DNA from: an uncultured Clostridium sp. | GTDB lineage: Bacteria > Bacillota > Clostridia > TANB77 > CAG-508 | Assembly (NCBI GenBank): GCA_900552555.1 | Contig: URZW01000002.1 | Coordinates: 1 to 64,000 of the forward strand | Direction: 5' to 3' | Length of the DNA stretch: 64,000 nucleotides | Shown: piece by piece, positions 7,047 to 17,493 of the stretch | How positions within the stretch are numbered: position 1 is the stretch's first letter | Layout: every line of letters begins with the position of its first letter | The notes under the pieces: model-generated | Databases searched by the model: none | What the model was told of the DNA's origin: nothing | The model's input: only the letters and a program-made list of their open reading frames with translations | Translations under genes and position numbers: made by a program

Positions 7047-7997
7047 ATGAAAAATAAGGATAAAGCCTTTAGCATAGGAGTAAAAGATGCAAGAAAAGCT
7101 AAGGAAAAAATAAGAGAGATAAACGAATATAACGAAAAAAATGGAAAACCATTACTAACAAAAGAACAAGAAAGAAAAGTAAGAGCAAAAGTAGTAAAAC
7201 AAGAATCAAAAAGAAGAAAAATAAAAGCATTAATAGCAGCTTTAGGATTAACATCAGCAATATCTATTGGAGAAGGGGTAGCATTATTAAATCTTGGAAA
7301 TGATGGAGTAGATAAATCAAAACATGAAATAACAATAGATGCCGGAGAAGTGGAAAAAAATATAAAAATAAAAAACATTGGAGATGGAAATGTTTTTATA
7401 GATGGAATAAAAGTAAATCAAGAAGATTTAGGAAAAGACCAAGAAGCAACATTAGAAGAAAATGTTGAAAAAGAAGTTGAAAAATTAAAAACATCAGTTG
7501 AAGTAATAGAATATTTAAAAACAGTTTATGCCAATGAATATAATGAAGAATATAATACAAATGTAAATAAAGAAAATGTTGAAATTACAAAAAATAGAGA
7601 AGGAATATCATTAGTCGAAGATAAAGATGAAAATGGTAATGATATAATTAGAAATATAAATAAAAATGACCCAGAAGATATAAAAACAGTAGATATTGAA
7701 TCAGGAGTAGTAACAGCAAAGGTATATGATGAAAATAAAAATATGCTATCAATTCAACAAGTTTTAAATGATGGAAAAAATAATTATAAAGGAATAGAAG
7801 ATTCTGAAAATAATGTTTTAATAAAAGTTGGAAAAATTCTTGATAAAGGAATAGACTGGAGTACATCAATTGACCAAAAAGATACAGATGAAAAAATAAA
7901 ACAAAATTATAAAAAACAATTTATTGATTCAATAGTAGAATTTAAAGAGAATCAAATAGAAGAAATAAAAACAGAAAGTTTAGAAGAAGAAAGATAA
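7047..7997 (+). CDS. unknown single-pass membrane protein with highly charged ends
   Basis: 316 residues behind a good AAGGAG site. Residues 1-60 are very basic (Lys/Arg-rich, helical). One transmembrane segment follows at about 61-83 (IKALIAALGLTSAISIGEGVALL), then an acidic Asp/Glu/Asn-rich extracytoplasmic region of about 230 residues. Polarity predicts a cytoplasmic N-terminus and an outside C-terminus. The family was not recognised and no catalytic motif is visible. It is monocistronic, with its own consensus promoter and a terminator that overlaps the stop codon. Confidence 0.7.
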   Translation: MKNKDKAFSIGVKDARKAKEKIREINEYNEKNGKPLLTKEQERKVRAKVVKQESKRRKIKALIAALGLTSAISIGEGVALLNLGNDGVDKSKHEITIDAGEVEKNIKIKNIGDGNVFIDGIKVNQEDLGKDQEATLEENVEKEVEKLKTSVEVIEYLKTVYANEYNEEYNTNVNKENVEITKNREGISLVEDKDENGNDIIRNINKNDPEDIKTVDIESGVVTAKVYDENKNMLSIQQVLNDGKNNYKGIEDSENNVLIKVGKILDKGIDWSTSIDQKDTDEKIKQNYKKQFIDSIVEFKENQIEEIKTESLEEER

Positions 7998-8015
7998 AAT
8001 TATCTTTCTTTTTTT
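7987..8015 (+). terminator. intrinsic terminator overlapping the stop of the 7047 gene
   Basis: Perfect 11-bp stem AAGAAAGATAA / TTATCTTTCTT with a two-base loop region and T7; the TAA stop lies inside the left arm. Confidence 0.85.
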
Positions 8016-8082
8016 GAACTATTTCCATTTTGAAAGCAATTGAAACTTTACCAATTGAATTAAAAACAAAATGAATAAATTT

Positions 8083-8139
8083 CCACTCTTTGGCAAACAA
8101 TAAAAACAAAAAATGTTTGCAAGGAGTGGAATTTTTTTG
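8083..8139 (+). promoter_or_regulatory. hairpin hiding the ribosome-binding site, with U-tract at the start codon
   Basis: CCACTCTTTGGCAAACA (8083-8099) pairs with TGTTTGCAAGGAGTGG (8114-8129). The right arm contains the AAGGAG ribosome-binding site. A T7 run follows and supplies the TTG start codon at 8137. The RNA can therefore fold as a terminator/attenuator that also masks initiation of the glucan-synthase gene. Confidence 0.6.
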
Positions 8140-11100
8140 AAAGAAAACCAAAAACTAAAAATAACAGGAACAATGCTAGAAAAAAGCCAGCTAGAAAAAC
8201 ACCTAGAAAAAATAGCATCAAGCCATAACACAACATCAAAATCGCAAAAAGACACATATCCAGTGCCACAATTAATGGAAAATTTCAAAACAATAGAAGA
8301 AGTCTACAATATATTAAACGAACATCTAAAACTAGGAATAAATATACATCCCGCTGGAGAATGGCTACTAGACAATTTTTATATAATAGAACAAACCGTG
8401 AAACAAATTCAAAAAGAACTACCTTTAAATAAATATACAAATTTTGTAGGGATATCAAATGGGGAATACAAAGGATTTGCACGAATATATGTCCTAGCAT
8501 CAGAAATAGTTGCATACACAGATAACAAAATAGAAAGAGAAAATTTAGAAGATTATCTAATAAGTTATCAAAAGAAAAAGACATTAAGTATGGACGAAAT
8601 TTGGAATATAGGAGTCTTTTTGCAAATTGCAATTATAGAAAATATCACAGATATATGTGCACAAATATATAGCAGTCAAATTCAAAAATATAGAGCTGAA
8701 AATATCGCAGAAAGGTTAATTGAAAATAAGGATAAATCACAAACAAAATTTAAAAATACTAAAATAGAAAAAGAATTTTTTCAAGATATGAGATATCCAT
8801 TTATTGAATATATGTCATACATTTTAAAGAGATATGGCAAAAAAGCAAATGCATATTTAAATGTACTTGAAGAAGTTGTTGAAAAACTTGGGACAACTGT
8901 ATCTGATGTAATAAAAAAAGAACATTTTGAAATTGCAACTCAAAAAGTTTTAATGGGTAACAGTATTACAAGTATTAAAGAAATTCAAAGAATTAATTTC
9001 TTGGATATATTTGAAAAAATAAATGGTGTAGAAGAAATATTAAAAAAAGATCCAGCAAATGTGTATGAAAAAATGGACTATAAAACAAAAGAGTATTACA
9101 GGGGGAAGATAAAGGAAATAAGTAAAAAGACGAAGATTTCTGAAATTTATATAGCAAGAAAAATGCTGGGACTGGCACAAGAAAATACAAATGATAAAGA
9201 GCAGAACTTACAATTAAATCAAGACAATGTACAAGAACAAGATAGTGAACAAACAGAAACAAATAAATCAAAAACAACAAAGAAAACCCATATTGGATAT
9301 TACCTAATAGATAATGGAATAAATAAATTATACGAAAAATTAGAATACACAAATAAAAAAGAAAAAACACCACAAGCGAAAACAAAAATATATATAACAA
9401 TAGTAGGAGTTTTAACAATAATTTTATCAACAGTTTTAAGTTACATTTTAAATTTAAAAATAAAAAACACAGGACTCGCAGTCATAAGTTTTATACTATT
9501 TTTAATACCATCAAGTGAAGTAATTATACAAATAATACAAACAATCTTAAGCAAATCAGTAAAGCCTAAACTAATACCAAAAATAGACTTTTCAAATGGT
9601 ATAGACAAGGAAAATTCAACAATGGTAGTAATTCCGACAATTGTAAAAAACAAAGAAAAAGTAGCCGAAATGTTTGAAAAACTAGAGGTTTATTATCTGG
9701 CAAATAAATCTCAAAATTTATATTTTACATTGTTAGGTGACTGTTCAGAAAGTAATATGCAAGAAGAGAAATTCGATAGAGAGTTAATTCAAGAGGGATT
9801 AAATCAAGTTAAAAAATTAAATAAAAAATATCAAAATCAAGATTTTCCAATATTTAATTTTATATATAGAAAAAGAGAATGGAATGAAAAAGAAGGCTCT
9901 TATTTAGGATGGGAACGAAAAAGAGGAATGCTGAATCAGTTGAATCAGTATATTTTGCAAGGAAAAAATCCATTTAGAATTAATACTATACAAAACCAAA
10001 TAGAAAATCAAGATATAGAAAAAAACAAAGATAATGAGTACCAAAATACTGGAAATGAAATAATTAAAGAAAAATTAAAAAACATAAAATATATAATCAC
10101 ATTAGATGCAGACACTGATTTAGTTTTAAATACGGCATCAGAATTAGTTGGAGCAATGGCGCACATATTAAACAGACCTGAAATAGACGAGCAAAAAAAC
10201 ATAGTAATAGACGGATATGGAATAATGCAACCACGAGTTGGAATTAATTTGGATATAAGTTATAAAACACTATTTACAAAAATATTTGCAGGAGCAGGAG
10301 GAATAGACAGTTACACAAATGCGATATCAGACATATATCAAGATAACTTCAAAGAGGGAATTTTTACAGGAAAAGGAATATATGACTTAAGAGTATTTGC
10401 AAAGGTAATGGAAAATGCAATTCCTGAAAACACAGTACTAAGCCATGATTTACTCGAAGGAAGTTATTTAAGATGTGGACTAGTTTCTGATATCATGCTA
10501 ATGGATGGATACCCAACAAAATATATAAGTTTTATGAATAGACTTTCAAGATGGATTAGAGGGGACTGGCAAATAACAAAATGGCTAAGCAAAAAAAGTC
10601 CTTTAAATATGCTCTCAAAATATAAAATTTTTGATAATTTAAGAAGGAGTTTATTTGAAATCTCAATTATATTTGCTTTAATTTATATAAATATAATTGA
10701 AAAAATATTCAATATAGATGTTTTTGCATTTAATTTTATAATAATTTTAATTTCAATAATTCCGTTTATTTTGGAATTAATTAATTATCTATTTGGAAAA
10801 AGAGAAGGAGAAGAAAAACAAAAAACATTTACGCCAAAAATATCAGGGTTAAAAGGAATTTTTGCACGAACAATAATTACACTTGGATGTTTGCCATACA
10901 AGGCATACACATCTTTAAAAGCAATCGCAAAAACAATGTATAGAGTAAAAATAACACATAAAAATTTGCTTGAATGGACAACATCAGAAGAAGCAGAAAA
11001 AATGGCAAAAACAGATATAATCTCATACTACAAAAATATGGCAATTAACATTATAACAGGAATTGTAGCATTTATAATTTATGGAAATAGTAATAATATA

Positions 11101-14100
11101 TTGGCATTAATGCTTGGATTATTATGGATTTTGACTCCAGTAATTATGTATTGCATAAGTAAAGAAAGAACAGAAAAAGAGGCAGTAGAATTATTAACAC
11201 AAAAAGAGCAAGATTATGTTTTAGAAATTGCCAGAAAAACATGGGGATTTTTTGAAAAGTATTTAAGACAAGAAGATAATTTTTTAATTCCAGACAATTA
11301 TCAAGAAGATAGAAAAAATAAAGTGGTAAGAAGGACATCATCTACAAATATTGGATTATCAATGATGGCGGTTATCTCTGCAAATGATTTAGGGTTTATA
11401 AATTATGATAAAACAATAGAATTGCTAAAAAATATTTTAAATACAGTAAATGAACTTCAAAAATGGAATGGACATTTATACAATTGGTATAATACGGAAA
11501 CAAAAGAACCATTATTTCCTAGATATGTCTCAACAGTAGATAGCGGTAACTTTGTAGGATATTTGTATGTTATAAAAAATTGGTTAGAAAGTCAAAATAA
11601 ATGCGATGAAAGTCAAATAAAACATCAAGCAAAATGCGACATATATCAAAACAAATGCGACATAGATTTGATTTCTGGTTTACTAGAAATAGTAAATAAG
11701 TTAATAGAAAACACAGATTTTTCTCATCTATACAAAAAAGAACAAAGAATATTCTCAATAGGATTCAATGTTGAAGAAAACAAGCTAACAAACTCATATT
11801 ATGACCTATTAGCTTCAGAAGCAAGACAAGCAAGTTTGATAGCAATAGCAAAAAAAGATGTACCGGCAAAACATTGGAATTCATTAAGTAGAACACTAAC
11901 TACACTTGGAAAATATAAAGGGCTTGTATCATGGTCAGGAACATCATTTGAATATTTAATGCCAAATATCAATATACCAAAATACAAGGGAAGTTTATTA
12001 GACGAATCTTGCAAATTTATGATTATGAGCCAGATGGAATATGCCAAAAAATTGCAAATACCATGGGGAATATCAGAAGCAGCATTTAACTTAAAAGACT
12101 TGCATTCAAACTATCAATATAAAGCATTTGGAATACCATGGCTAGGACTAAAAAGAGGACTTGCAGATGAAATGGTTGTGGCTCCATATGGAAGCATATT
12201 AGCAATAACAGATTACCCAAAAGAAGTATATCAAAATTTAAAAAGACTCGAAGAATATGGAATGTACAATAAATACGGATTTTATGAATCAATTGATTTT
12301 ACACCAGAAAGATTAAAAAAAGGAAGTAAATCGGCAACAGTAAAAACATATATGGCACATCACCAAGGACTGATTTTACTTTCAATAAACAATTTATTTA
12401 ATAACAATATTTTGCAAAAAAGATTTATGCAAAATCCAGAAATAAATGCAATAAGCATTTTGCTACAAGAAACTATGCCAGATACAGCAATAATAACAAA
12501 AGAAAACAAAGAAAAGGTTGAAAAATTAAAATATGTTGATTATGAAGATTACATTCAAGACACTTACAAAAAATTAGATGAGAGATTAATACGCGGAAAT
12601 GTCATAGCAAACGAAGATTATTTGATAGCAATGAACCAAAAAGGAGAGGGGGCAAGTAAATATAAAAATATATTGATAAACAGATTTAAAAGCACAGACG
12701 ATTACCCACAAGGGATATTTTTTGATATAAAAAATATAAAATCAAAGAAAATATGGAGCTCAAAATATATACCAAACAATGGCAAATATCAAATAAGTTT
12801 TATGCCAGACAAAATGGAACAAGAATTAATAAATGACAATATAAAAACAAAAATTGAAACAATAATAGCACCAGATGAGCCAGTAGAAATAAGAAAATTA
12901 TCATTAGAAAATTTAGGAAATGAAGACGAAATACTAGAAATAACATCACACTTTGAACCAGTATTATCACCAAAAGAACAAGATTATGCACATCCTGCAT
13001 TTAATAATTTATTTTTAATATTTGATTTTGACAATGAAACAAATAGTATAATTGTAAAAAGAAGAACAAGATATGAACATGAGAAAGAAGTATATATGGC
13101 AGTAAATTTATCAACAAATAGTGAAATAATTGGGGATTTAGAGTACGAAATAGACGAAGAAAAGTTTACAGGAAGAGGAAATATAGGAATTCCCCAAATG
13201 GTTAAAAATTCAAGTCCATTTTCTAAGAAAATAGGACTTGTAACAGAACCTGTTGTGGCATTAAAAAGAACAATGAAAGTTAAAAAACAAGAAAAATCAA
13301 CTGTTAATTTAATTATTGCAGTAGGCGAAACAAAAGAAAAAGTAATTGAAAATATTAAAAAATATACGGTTGAAGAAAATATTAAAAAAGCATTTGAATT
13401 ATCAAAAGCAAAAAATGAAGCTCAAACAAGATATTTAAGAATAAAAGGTTCACAAATAAGAGATTACCAAAAAATGTTGTCATATATAATTTTCAATAAT
13501 CCATCTAAAAAATTAAACTTAGAAAAATTGCCAAAACAAAAATATAGTCAAAGTGAACTTTGGAAATATGGGATTTCAGGTGATTTGCCAATAATATTAG
13601 TAAAAATAAAAGATAGTAATGACACATATGTTGTAAAAGAAGTTTTAAAAGCATATGAATTTATGAGAACAAAGGGATTTGAAACAGAGTTAGTAATAAT
13701 AGATGAAGAAAAATATAGTTACGAAAATTATGTTATGGAAGATATAGAAGAAGCAGTTTTGAACAGTCAGTTATCATATTTAAAAAATATTAGAGGCGGA
13801 ATTTTTGAGTTAAACAAAAATGAAATAAGCAAAGAAGATATGAATTTATTGCAATTTATTGCAGGAATAATAATAGATAGCAAAAAAGGTGGAATAAGTC
13901 ACTCATTAAAAGATATTGAAGAAGAATATTTGGAAAAATATAAAAAGATTCCAAATGAGCCAGAAAATATAATTATAGAACCAGAAAATCAAGAAAATAT
14001 AGATATTTTACAAAACACAGAAAACTTGAAATATTATAATGAATATGGAGCATTTTCGGCAGATGGAAAAGAATATTTAATAAAAGCAAACAAAGATAAT

Positions 14101-16500
14101 CGACTTCCAACAGTATGGTCACACATTATGGCAAATAAAAAATTTGGAACATTGGTCACACAAAGTATGGGTGGATATACTTGGTATAAAAACAGTAGAC
14201 TAAATAGAGTAACAGCCTGGGAAAATCAACCTAATTTTGATATTCCATCAGAAATAATATATCTAAAAGACCAAGAAACGAAAAAGGTTTGGTCACTTGG
14301 ACTAAACCCTATGCCAGATAATAAAAACTACAATGTAGTTTACGGATTTGGTTACACTAAATTTATTCATAAAAGTGATGGAATAGAACAGGAATTAGAA
14401 GTTTTTGTCCCAAAAGAAGATAGTGTAAAAATACAAATTTTAAAATTAAAAAATATGAATTTAAACAGAAAAAAATTGAAAATTGTATATTATATGAAAC
14501 CTGTTTTAGGTGAAGATGAACTTAAATCAAATGGATATATTGATTTAAAATATGATAAAAATAACAATATAATTTGTGCACAAAATTTATATAATTCAGA
14601 ATTTAAAAATGATGTAATATATGTATCAAATAGTGAAAAAATGCAAAGTTATACAGGAGATAAAAATTTCTTTTTTGGAAATGGAAATATATCAAATCCG
14701 GATGGCCTAAAAAAATCAAGTTTAAATAATGAAAACAGTTTAGGCAAAAAGCCATGTATAGCATATGAAATAGAAGTAGAATTAGACAGCTTATCAGAAA
14801 AAGAAATTGTATTTTTGCTAGGAGCAGAAGATGCAGTACTAGACAGCAAAAACATTGCTTACAAATATAGCAAATTTCAAAATTGCAAACAAGAACTTGA
14901 AAATGTAAAAAGTTATTGGAGAGATATTTTAGGAAGACTTCAAGTTTACACACCACTAGAATCTATGAACATCATTTTAAATGGATGGGATATTTATCAA
15001 ACACTACAAAGTAGGCTATTAAGTAAAACAGGATATTATCAATCAGGCGGTGCATACGGTTTTAGAGACCAATTACAAGACACACTAGCATTAAAATATA
15101 TTGACCCACAAATTTTGAAAAATCAAATTTTAAAGCATAGTAAACAACAATTTTTAGAAGGTGATGTTGAACATTGGTGGCATGAAGAAACAGGAAGAGG
15201 GATAAGAACTAAATTTTCAGATGATTTGTTATGGCTTGTATATTTGACTGCTGAATATATAGAATTTACAGGAGATTATTCAATATTAGAAGAGCAAACA
15301 CCATATTTAATTGGAAAAGAATTAGAAGAAAATGAAGATGAAAGATATGACAAATTTGAGAGTACTAAGGAAAAAGGAAGTATTTATGAACATTGTATTA
15401 AAGCGATTGAAAGAAGTTTGAATTTTGGCGAAAATGGTTTGCCTAAAATTGGTAGTGGTGATTGGAATGATGGCTTTAGTAATGTTGGCCCTAAAGGAAA
15501 AGGTGAGAGTGTTTGGCTTGGATTTTTCTTGTATAATGTACTAGATAGATTTACTAAAATTATGGAGCATGTATCAGAAAATACTATACTCGAAGAGCAA
15601 CAAAAAAATGATAATAATAATTTAAACGAAGAGAATAATAATCAGAATAAAGAAAATATTGAAAGCAAAATAGAAAAATACAAAACAATAATGCAACAAT
15701 TAAAAAAATCATTAAACACAAACGGATGGGACGGAAGATGGTTTAAAAGAGCTTTTATGGATGATGGAAACACATTAGGAAGTATGGAAAATGACGAATG
15801 TAGAATAGATAGTATTGCACAAAGTTGGAGTACAATATCAAATGCAGGAGACAATGACAAAAAATATATATCAATGGAAAGCTTAGAAAATCACTTAATA
15901 GACAGAGAAAATGGAATAATAAAATTACTAGACCCACCATTTAAAAAAGGAAAACTAAATCCAGGTTATATAAAATCATATTTACCAGGAGTTAGAGAAA
16001 ATGGAGGACAATATACACACGCTGCAGTATGGGTAATAATAGCAGAATCAATGTTAGGATTTGGGGACAAAGCAACAGAATTGTACAGAATGATAAATCC
16101 AATAGAACATGCACGAACAAAAGAAAGTTGTAAAAAATATAAAGTAGAACCATATGTAATACCAGCAGATATTTATGGAGCAGGTAACTTAGCAGGTAGA
16201 GGTGGATGGACTTGGTACACAGGTTCTGCAAGTTGGTATTACAAAACAGGAATTGAAAATATTTTGGGGTTAAAAATAAAAAGTGGTGTTGCTAAAATTG
16301 AACCATGTATTCCATCATCTTGGAAAGAGTATAATATTAAATATAAGTGGAAAAATGCTTTTTATAATATTGTTGTTAAAAATCCGAATGGCAAAAATAC
16401 TGGAGTTGAAAAAGTTACAGTTAATGGAGTTGAATTGGGAAAAGCAAAAGAGATAAATCTTGAAGATAATGGAGTTTTTAATGTTGAAGTTTTAATGTGA
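8137..16500 (+). CDS. cyclic beta-glucan synthase-like protein (GT84 + glucoamylase-like + GH94)
   Basis: 2787 residues, the size of NdvB/Cgs-type cyclic beta-1,2-glucan synthases. The start is placed at TTG 8137, ten bases after AAGGAG; the in-frame ATG 8113 lies before that site. Order: helical N-terminal region (1-400); membrane segments near 417-471; GT84 glycosyltransferase core with DADTD at 657-661 and a QxxRW-like LSRWIRGDW near 803-811; further membrane segments at about 838-887 and 967-1007; glucoamylase-like domain (about 1050-1450, with WGISEAAFN and YMAHHQGL); then two carbohydrate-binding/GH94 modules ending in an (alpha/alpha)6 phosphorylase domain with catalytic GDWNDG at 2441-2446. 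The family polymerises UDP-glucose at the membrane, cyclises it, and trims by phosphorolysis. It is monocistronic. The linkage made by clostridial members is not certain. Confidence 0.9.
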   Translation: MKENQKLKITGTMLEKSQLEKHLEKIASSHNTTSKSQKDTYPVPQLMENFKTIEEVYNILNEHLKLGINIHPAGEWLLDNFYIIEQTVKQIQKELPLNKYTNFVGISNGEYKGFARIYVLASEIVAYTDNKIERENLEDYLISYQKKKTLSMDEIWNIGVFLQIAIIENITDICAQIYSSQIQKYRAENIAERLIENKDKSQTKFKNTKIEKEFFQDMRYPFIEYMSYILKRYGKKANAYLNVLEEVVEKLGTTVSDVIKKEHFEIATQKVLMGNSITSIKEIQRINFLDIFEKINGVEEILKKDPANVYEKMDYKTKEYYRGKIKEISKKTKISEIYIARKMLGLAQENTNDKEQNLQLNQDNVQEQDSEQTETNKSKTTKKTHIGYYLIDNGINKLYEKLEYTNKKEKTPQAKTKIYITIVGVLTIILSTVLSYILNLKIKNTGLAVISFILFLIPSSEVIIQIIQTILSKSVKPKLIPKIDFSNGIDKENSTMVVIPTIVKNKEKVAEMFEKLEVYYLANKSQNLYFTLLGDCSESNMQEEKFDRELIQEGLNQVKKLNKKYQNQDFPIFNFIYRKREWNEKEGSYLGWERKRGMLNQLNQYILQGKNPFRINTIQNQIENQDIEKNKDNEYQNTGNEIIKEKLKNIKYIITLDADTDLVLNTASELVGAMAHILNRPEIDEQKNIVIDGYGIMQPRVGINLDISYKTLFTKIFAGAGGIDSYTNAISDIYQDNFKEGIFTGKGIYDLRVFAKVMENAIPENTVLSHDLLEGSYLRCGLVSDIMLMDGYPTKYISFMNRLSRWIRGDWQITKWLSKKSPLNMLSKYKIFDNLRRSLFEISIIFALIYINIIEKIFNIDVFAFNFIIILISIIPFILELINYLFGKREGEEKQKTFTPKISGLKGIFARTIITLGCLPYKAYTSLKAIAKTMYRVKITHKNLLEWTTSEEAEKMAKTDIISYYKNMAINIITGIVAFIIYGNSNNILALMLGLLWILTPVIMYCISKERTEKEAVELLTQKEQDYVLEIARKTWGFFEKYLRQEDNFLIPDNYQEDRKNKVVRRTSSTNIGLSMMAVISANDLGFINYDKTIELLKNILNTVNELQKWNGHLYNWYNTETKEPLFPRYVSTVDSGNFVGYLYVIKNWLESQNKCDESQIKHQAKCDIYQNKCDIDLISGLLEIVNKLIENTDFSHLYKKEQRIFSIGFNVEENKLTNSYYDLLASEARQASLIAIAKKDVPAKHWNSLSRTLTTLGKYKGLVSWSGTSFEYLMPNINIPKYKGSLLDESCKFMIMSQMEYAKKLQIPWGISEAAFNLKDLHSNYQYKAFGIPWLGLKRGLADEMVVAPYGSILAITDYPKEVYQNLKRLEEYGMYNKYGFYESIDFTPERLKKGSKSATVKTYMAHHQGLILLSINNLFNNNILQKRFMQNPEINAISILLQETMPDTAIITKENKEKVEKLKYVDYEDYIQDTYKKLDERLIRGNVIANEDYLIAMNQKGEGASKYKNILINRFKSTDDYPQGIFFDIKNIKSKKIWSSKYIPNNGKYQISFMPDKMEQELINDNIKTKIETIIAPDEPVEIRKLSLENLGNEDEILEITSHFEPVLSPKEQDYAHPAFNNLFLIFDFDNETNSIIVKRRTRYEHEKEVYMAVNLSTNSEIIGDLEYEIDEEKFTGRGNIGIPQMVKNSSPFSKKIGLVTEPVVALKRTMKVKKQEKSTVNLIIAVGETKEKVIENIKKYTVEENIKKAFELSKAKNEAQTRYLRIKGSQIRDYQKMLSYIIFNNPSKKLNLEKLPKQKYSQSELWKYGISGDLPIILVKIKDSNDTYVVKEVLKAYEFMRTKGFETELVIIDEEKYSYENYVMEDIEEAVLNSQLSYLKNIRGGIFELNKNEISKEDMNLLQFIAGIIIDSKKGGISHSLKDIEEEYLEKYKKIPNEPENIIIEPENQENIDILQNTENLKYYNEYGAFSADGKEYLIKANKDNRLPTVWSHIMANKKFGTLVTQSMGGYTWYKNSRLNRVTAWENQPNFDIPSEIIYLKDQETKKVWSLGLNPMPDNKNYNVVYGFGYTKFIHKSDGIEQELEVFVPKEDSVKIQILKLKNMNLNRKKLKIVYYMKPVLGEDELKSNGYIDLKYDKNNNIICAQNLYNSEFKNDVIYVSNSEKMQSYTGDKNFFFGNGNISNPDGLKKSSLNNENSLGKKPCIAYEIEVELDSLSEKEIVFLLGAEDAVLDSKNIAYKYSKFQNCKQELENVKSYWRDILGRLQVYTPLESMNIILNGWDIYQTLQSRLLSKTGYYQSGGAYGFRDQLQDTLALKYIDPQILKNQILKHSKQQFLEGDVEHWWHEETGRGIRTKFSDDLLWLVYLTAEYIEFTGDYSILEEQTPYLIGKELEENEDERYDKFESTKEKGSIYEHCIKAIERSLNFGENGLPKIGSGDWNDGFSNVGPKGKGESVWLGFFLYNVLDRFTKIMEHVSENTILEEQQKNDNNNLNEENNNQNKENIESKIEKYKTIMQQLKKSLNTNGWDGRWFKRAFMDDGNTLGSMENDECRIDSIAQSWSTISNAGDNDKKYISMESLENHLIDRENGIIKLLDPPFKKGKLNPGYIKSYLPGVRENGGQYTHAAVWVIIAESMLGFGDKATELYRMINPIEHARTKESCKKYKVEPYVIPADIYGAGNLAGRGGWTWYTGSASWYYKTGIENILGLKIKSGVAKIEPCIPSSWKEYNIKYKWKNAFYNIVVKNPNGKNTGVEKVTVNGVELGKAKEINLEDNGVFNVEVLM

Positions 16501-16503
16501 GAC

Positions 16504-16535
16504 AAGTGAGACAGTACAATTTGCCTCACTTTTTA
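16504..16535 (+). terminator. intrinsic terminator after the glucan-synthase gene
   Basis: AAGTGAG / CTCACTT stem with T-run, four bases beyond the stop. A similar AAGTGGGAC hairpin follows the histidine kinase gene at 43348. Confidence 0.75.
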
Positions 16536-16600
16536 TTACAAAAATACAACTAAATGGAAAATGTTTTAAACAAAAATTCTGGATATGTGTAAAATATAAC

Positions 16601-16629
16601 TTGGAAAAAACTAGAATATGTGGTAGAAT
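16601..16629 (+). promoter_or_regulatory. sigma-A promoter for the 16687 gene
   Basis: TTGGAA, 17-base spacer, TAGAAT, 58 bases before the ATG. Confidence 0.6.
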
Positions 16630-16686
16630 TATAAAAAATAATCCTATAAATAAATTAAATTGCAAACATATTGGAGGAGATGAAAC

Positions 16687-17463
16687 ATGAAATTAAAAGT
16701 GTTAGGAATTGATTCGCCACATGGCACAGAAACACATAACTGTCCAGGTTATTTAATTACAGAAGGAAATACAAAAATACTATTAGATAGTGGAAGTGGA
16801 ACACATAAATTATTAAGTTTTCCATCAGACTTAGAGAATTTATCTGTTATTATAAGTCATTTACACAGAGACCACTATAATGATATATATAATATTCAAT
16901 ATTCTTCATTTGTTTATCATAATCAAAAAAGGATAGAATATCCAATAGAAATATATTTACCTGCAACCTCCAAAAATATATATGAAGATATAATTAATGA
17001 AAAAAATAGTTTTGCTAATTATCACAATATTAATAAAGAGACTACTTTAAAAATAGGAGATATAGACATAAGTTTTTGTCCAACAGACCATCCAGTAGAA
17101 ACATATGCTATTAAGTTAAGTAGCGGGGGAAAAACAATAGTATATACAGCAGATACTTCATTTTCTGCTAAAGATAGATTAGTAGAATTCGCAAAAAATT
17201 CAGACTTACTAATAAGTGAATCTAGCTTATTAACATCTTATGGTTTTCCTGAAATCAACTCTCACTTAACTGCTAAACAAGCTGGAATAATTGCCAAAGA
17301 AGCTAATGTTGGAGCATTAATGTTGACACATTTTTGGCCAGAAGAATTACCTGAAAAATATGTAGAAGAAGCAAAAAATATTTTCCCAAAAGTAATTGCT
17401 GCAAATGAAGGTCAAATAATAGATTTACCTAGAATAAAAGAAAAAGAAGAAGATATGAGATAA
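16687..17463 (+). CDS. metallo-beta-lactamase-fold hydrolase (RNase Z-like subgroup)
   Basis: 258 residues behind GGAGGAGATGAAAC. The metal-binding HxHxDH motif is present (SHLHRDHYND, residues about 58-67). Further ligands are His in TDHPVETYA, Asp in YTADTSF and His in LTHFWPEEL, in the order expected of the fold. The absence of export signals points to a cytosolic enzyme. This subgroup (COG1234-like) includes RNase Z and relatives with unassigned substrates; the typical RNase Z exosite arm is not obvious, so a general hydrolase call is safer. Confidence 0.8.
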   Translation: MKLKVLGIDSPHGTETHNCPGYLITEGNTKILLDSGSGTHKLLSFPSDLENLSVIISHLHRDHYNDIYNIQYSSFVYHNQKRIEYPIEIYLPATSKNIYEDIINEKNSFANYHNINKETTLKIGDIDISFCPTDHPVETYAIKLSSGGKTIVYTADTSFSAKDRLVEFAKNSDLLISESSLLTSYGFPEINSHLTAKQAGIIAKEANVGALMLTHFWPEELPEKYVEEAKNIFPKVIAANEGQIIDLPRIKEKEEDMR

Positions 17464-17488
17464 TAAATCTCATACCATCTTCTTTTTT
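17447..17488. terminator. bidirectional terminator between 16687 gene and coaD
   Basis: Long interrupted stem AAGAAGAT-TGAGAT / ATCTCAT-ATCTTCTT with T-runs on both strands; the stop codon of the hydrolase lies inside it. Confidence 0.85.
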
Positions 17489-17493
17489 GGTTT

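Noticed and set aside
14603..14956. Long minus-strand Leu/Phe-rich frames inside the glucan-synthase gene and many other genes
   Set aside because: They are complements of A-rich codons and give low-complexity hydrophobic sequences without start sites.
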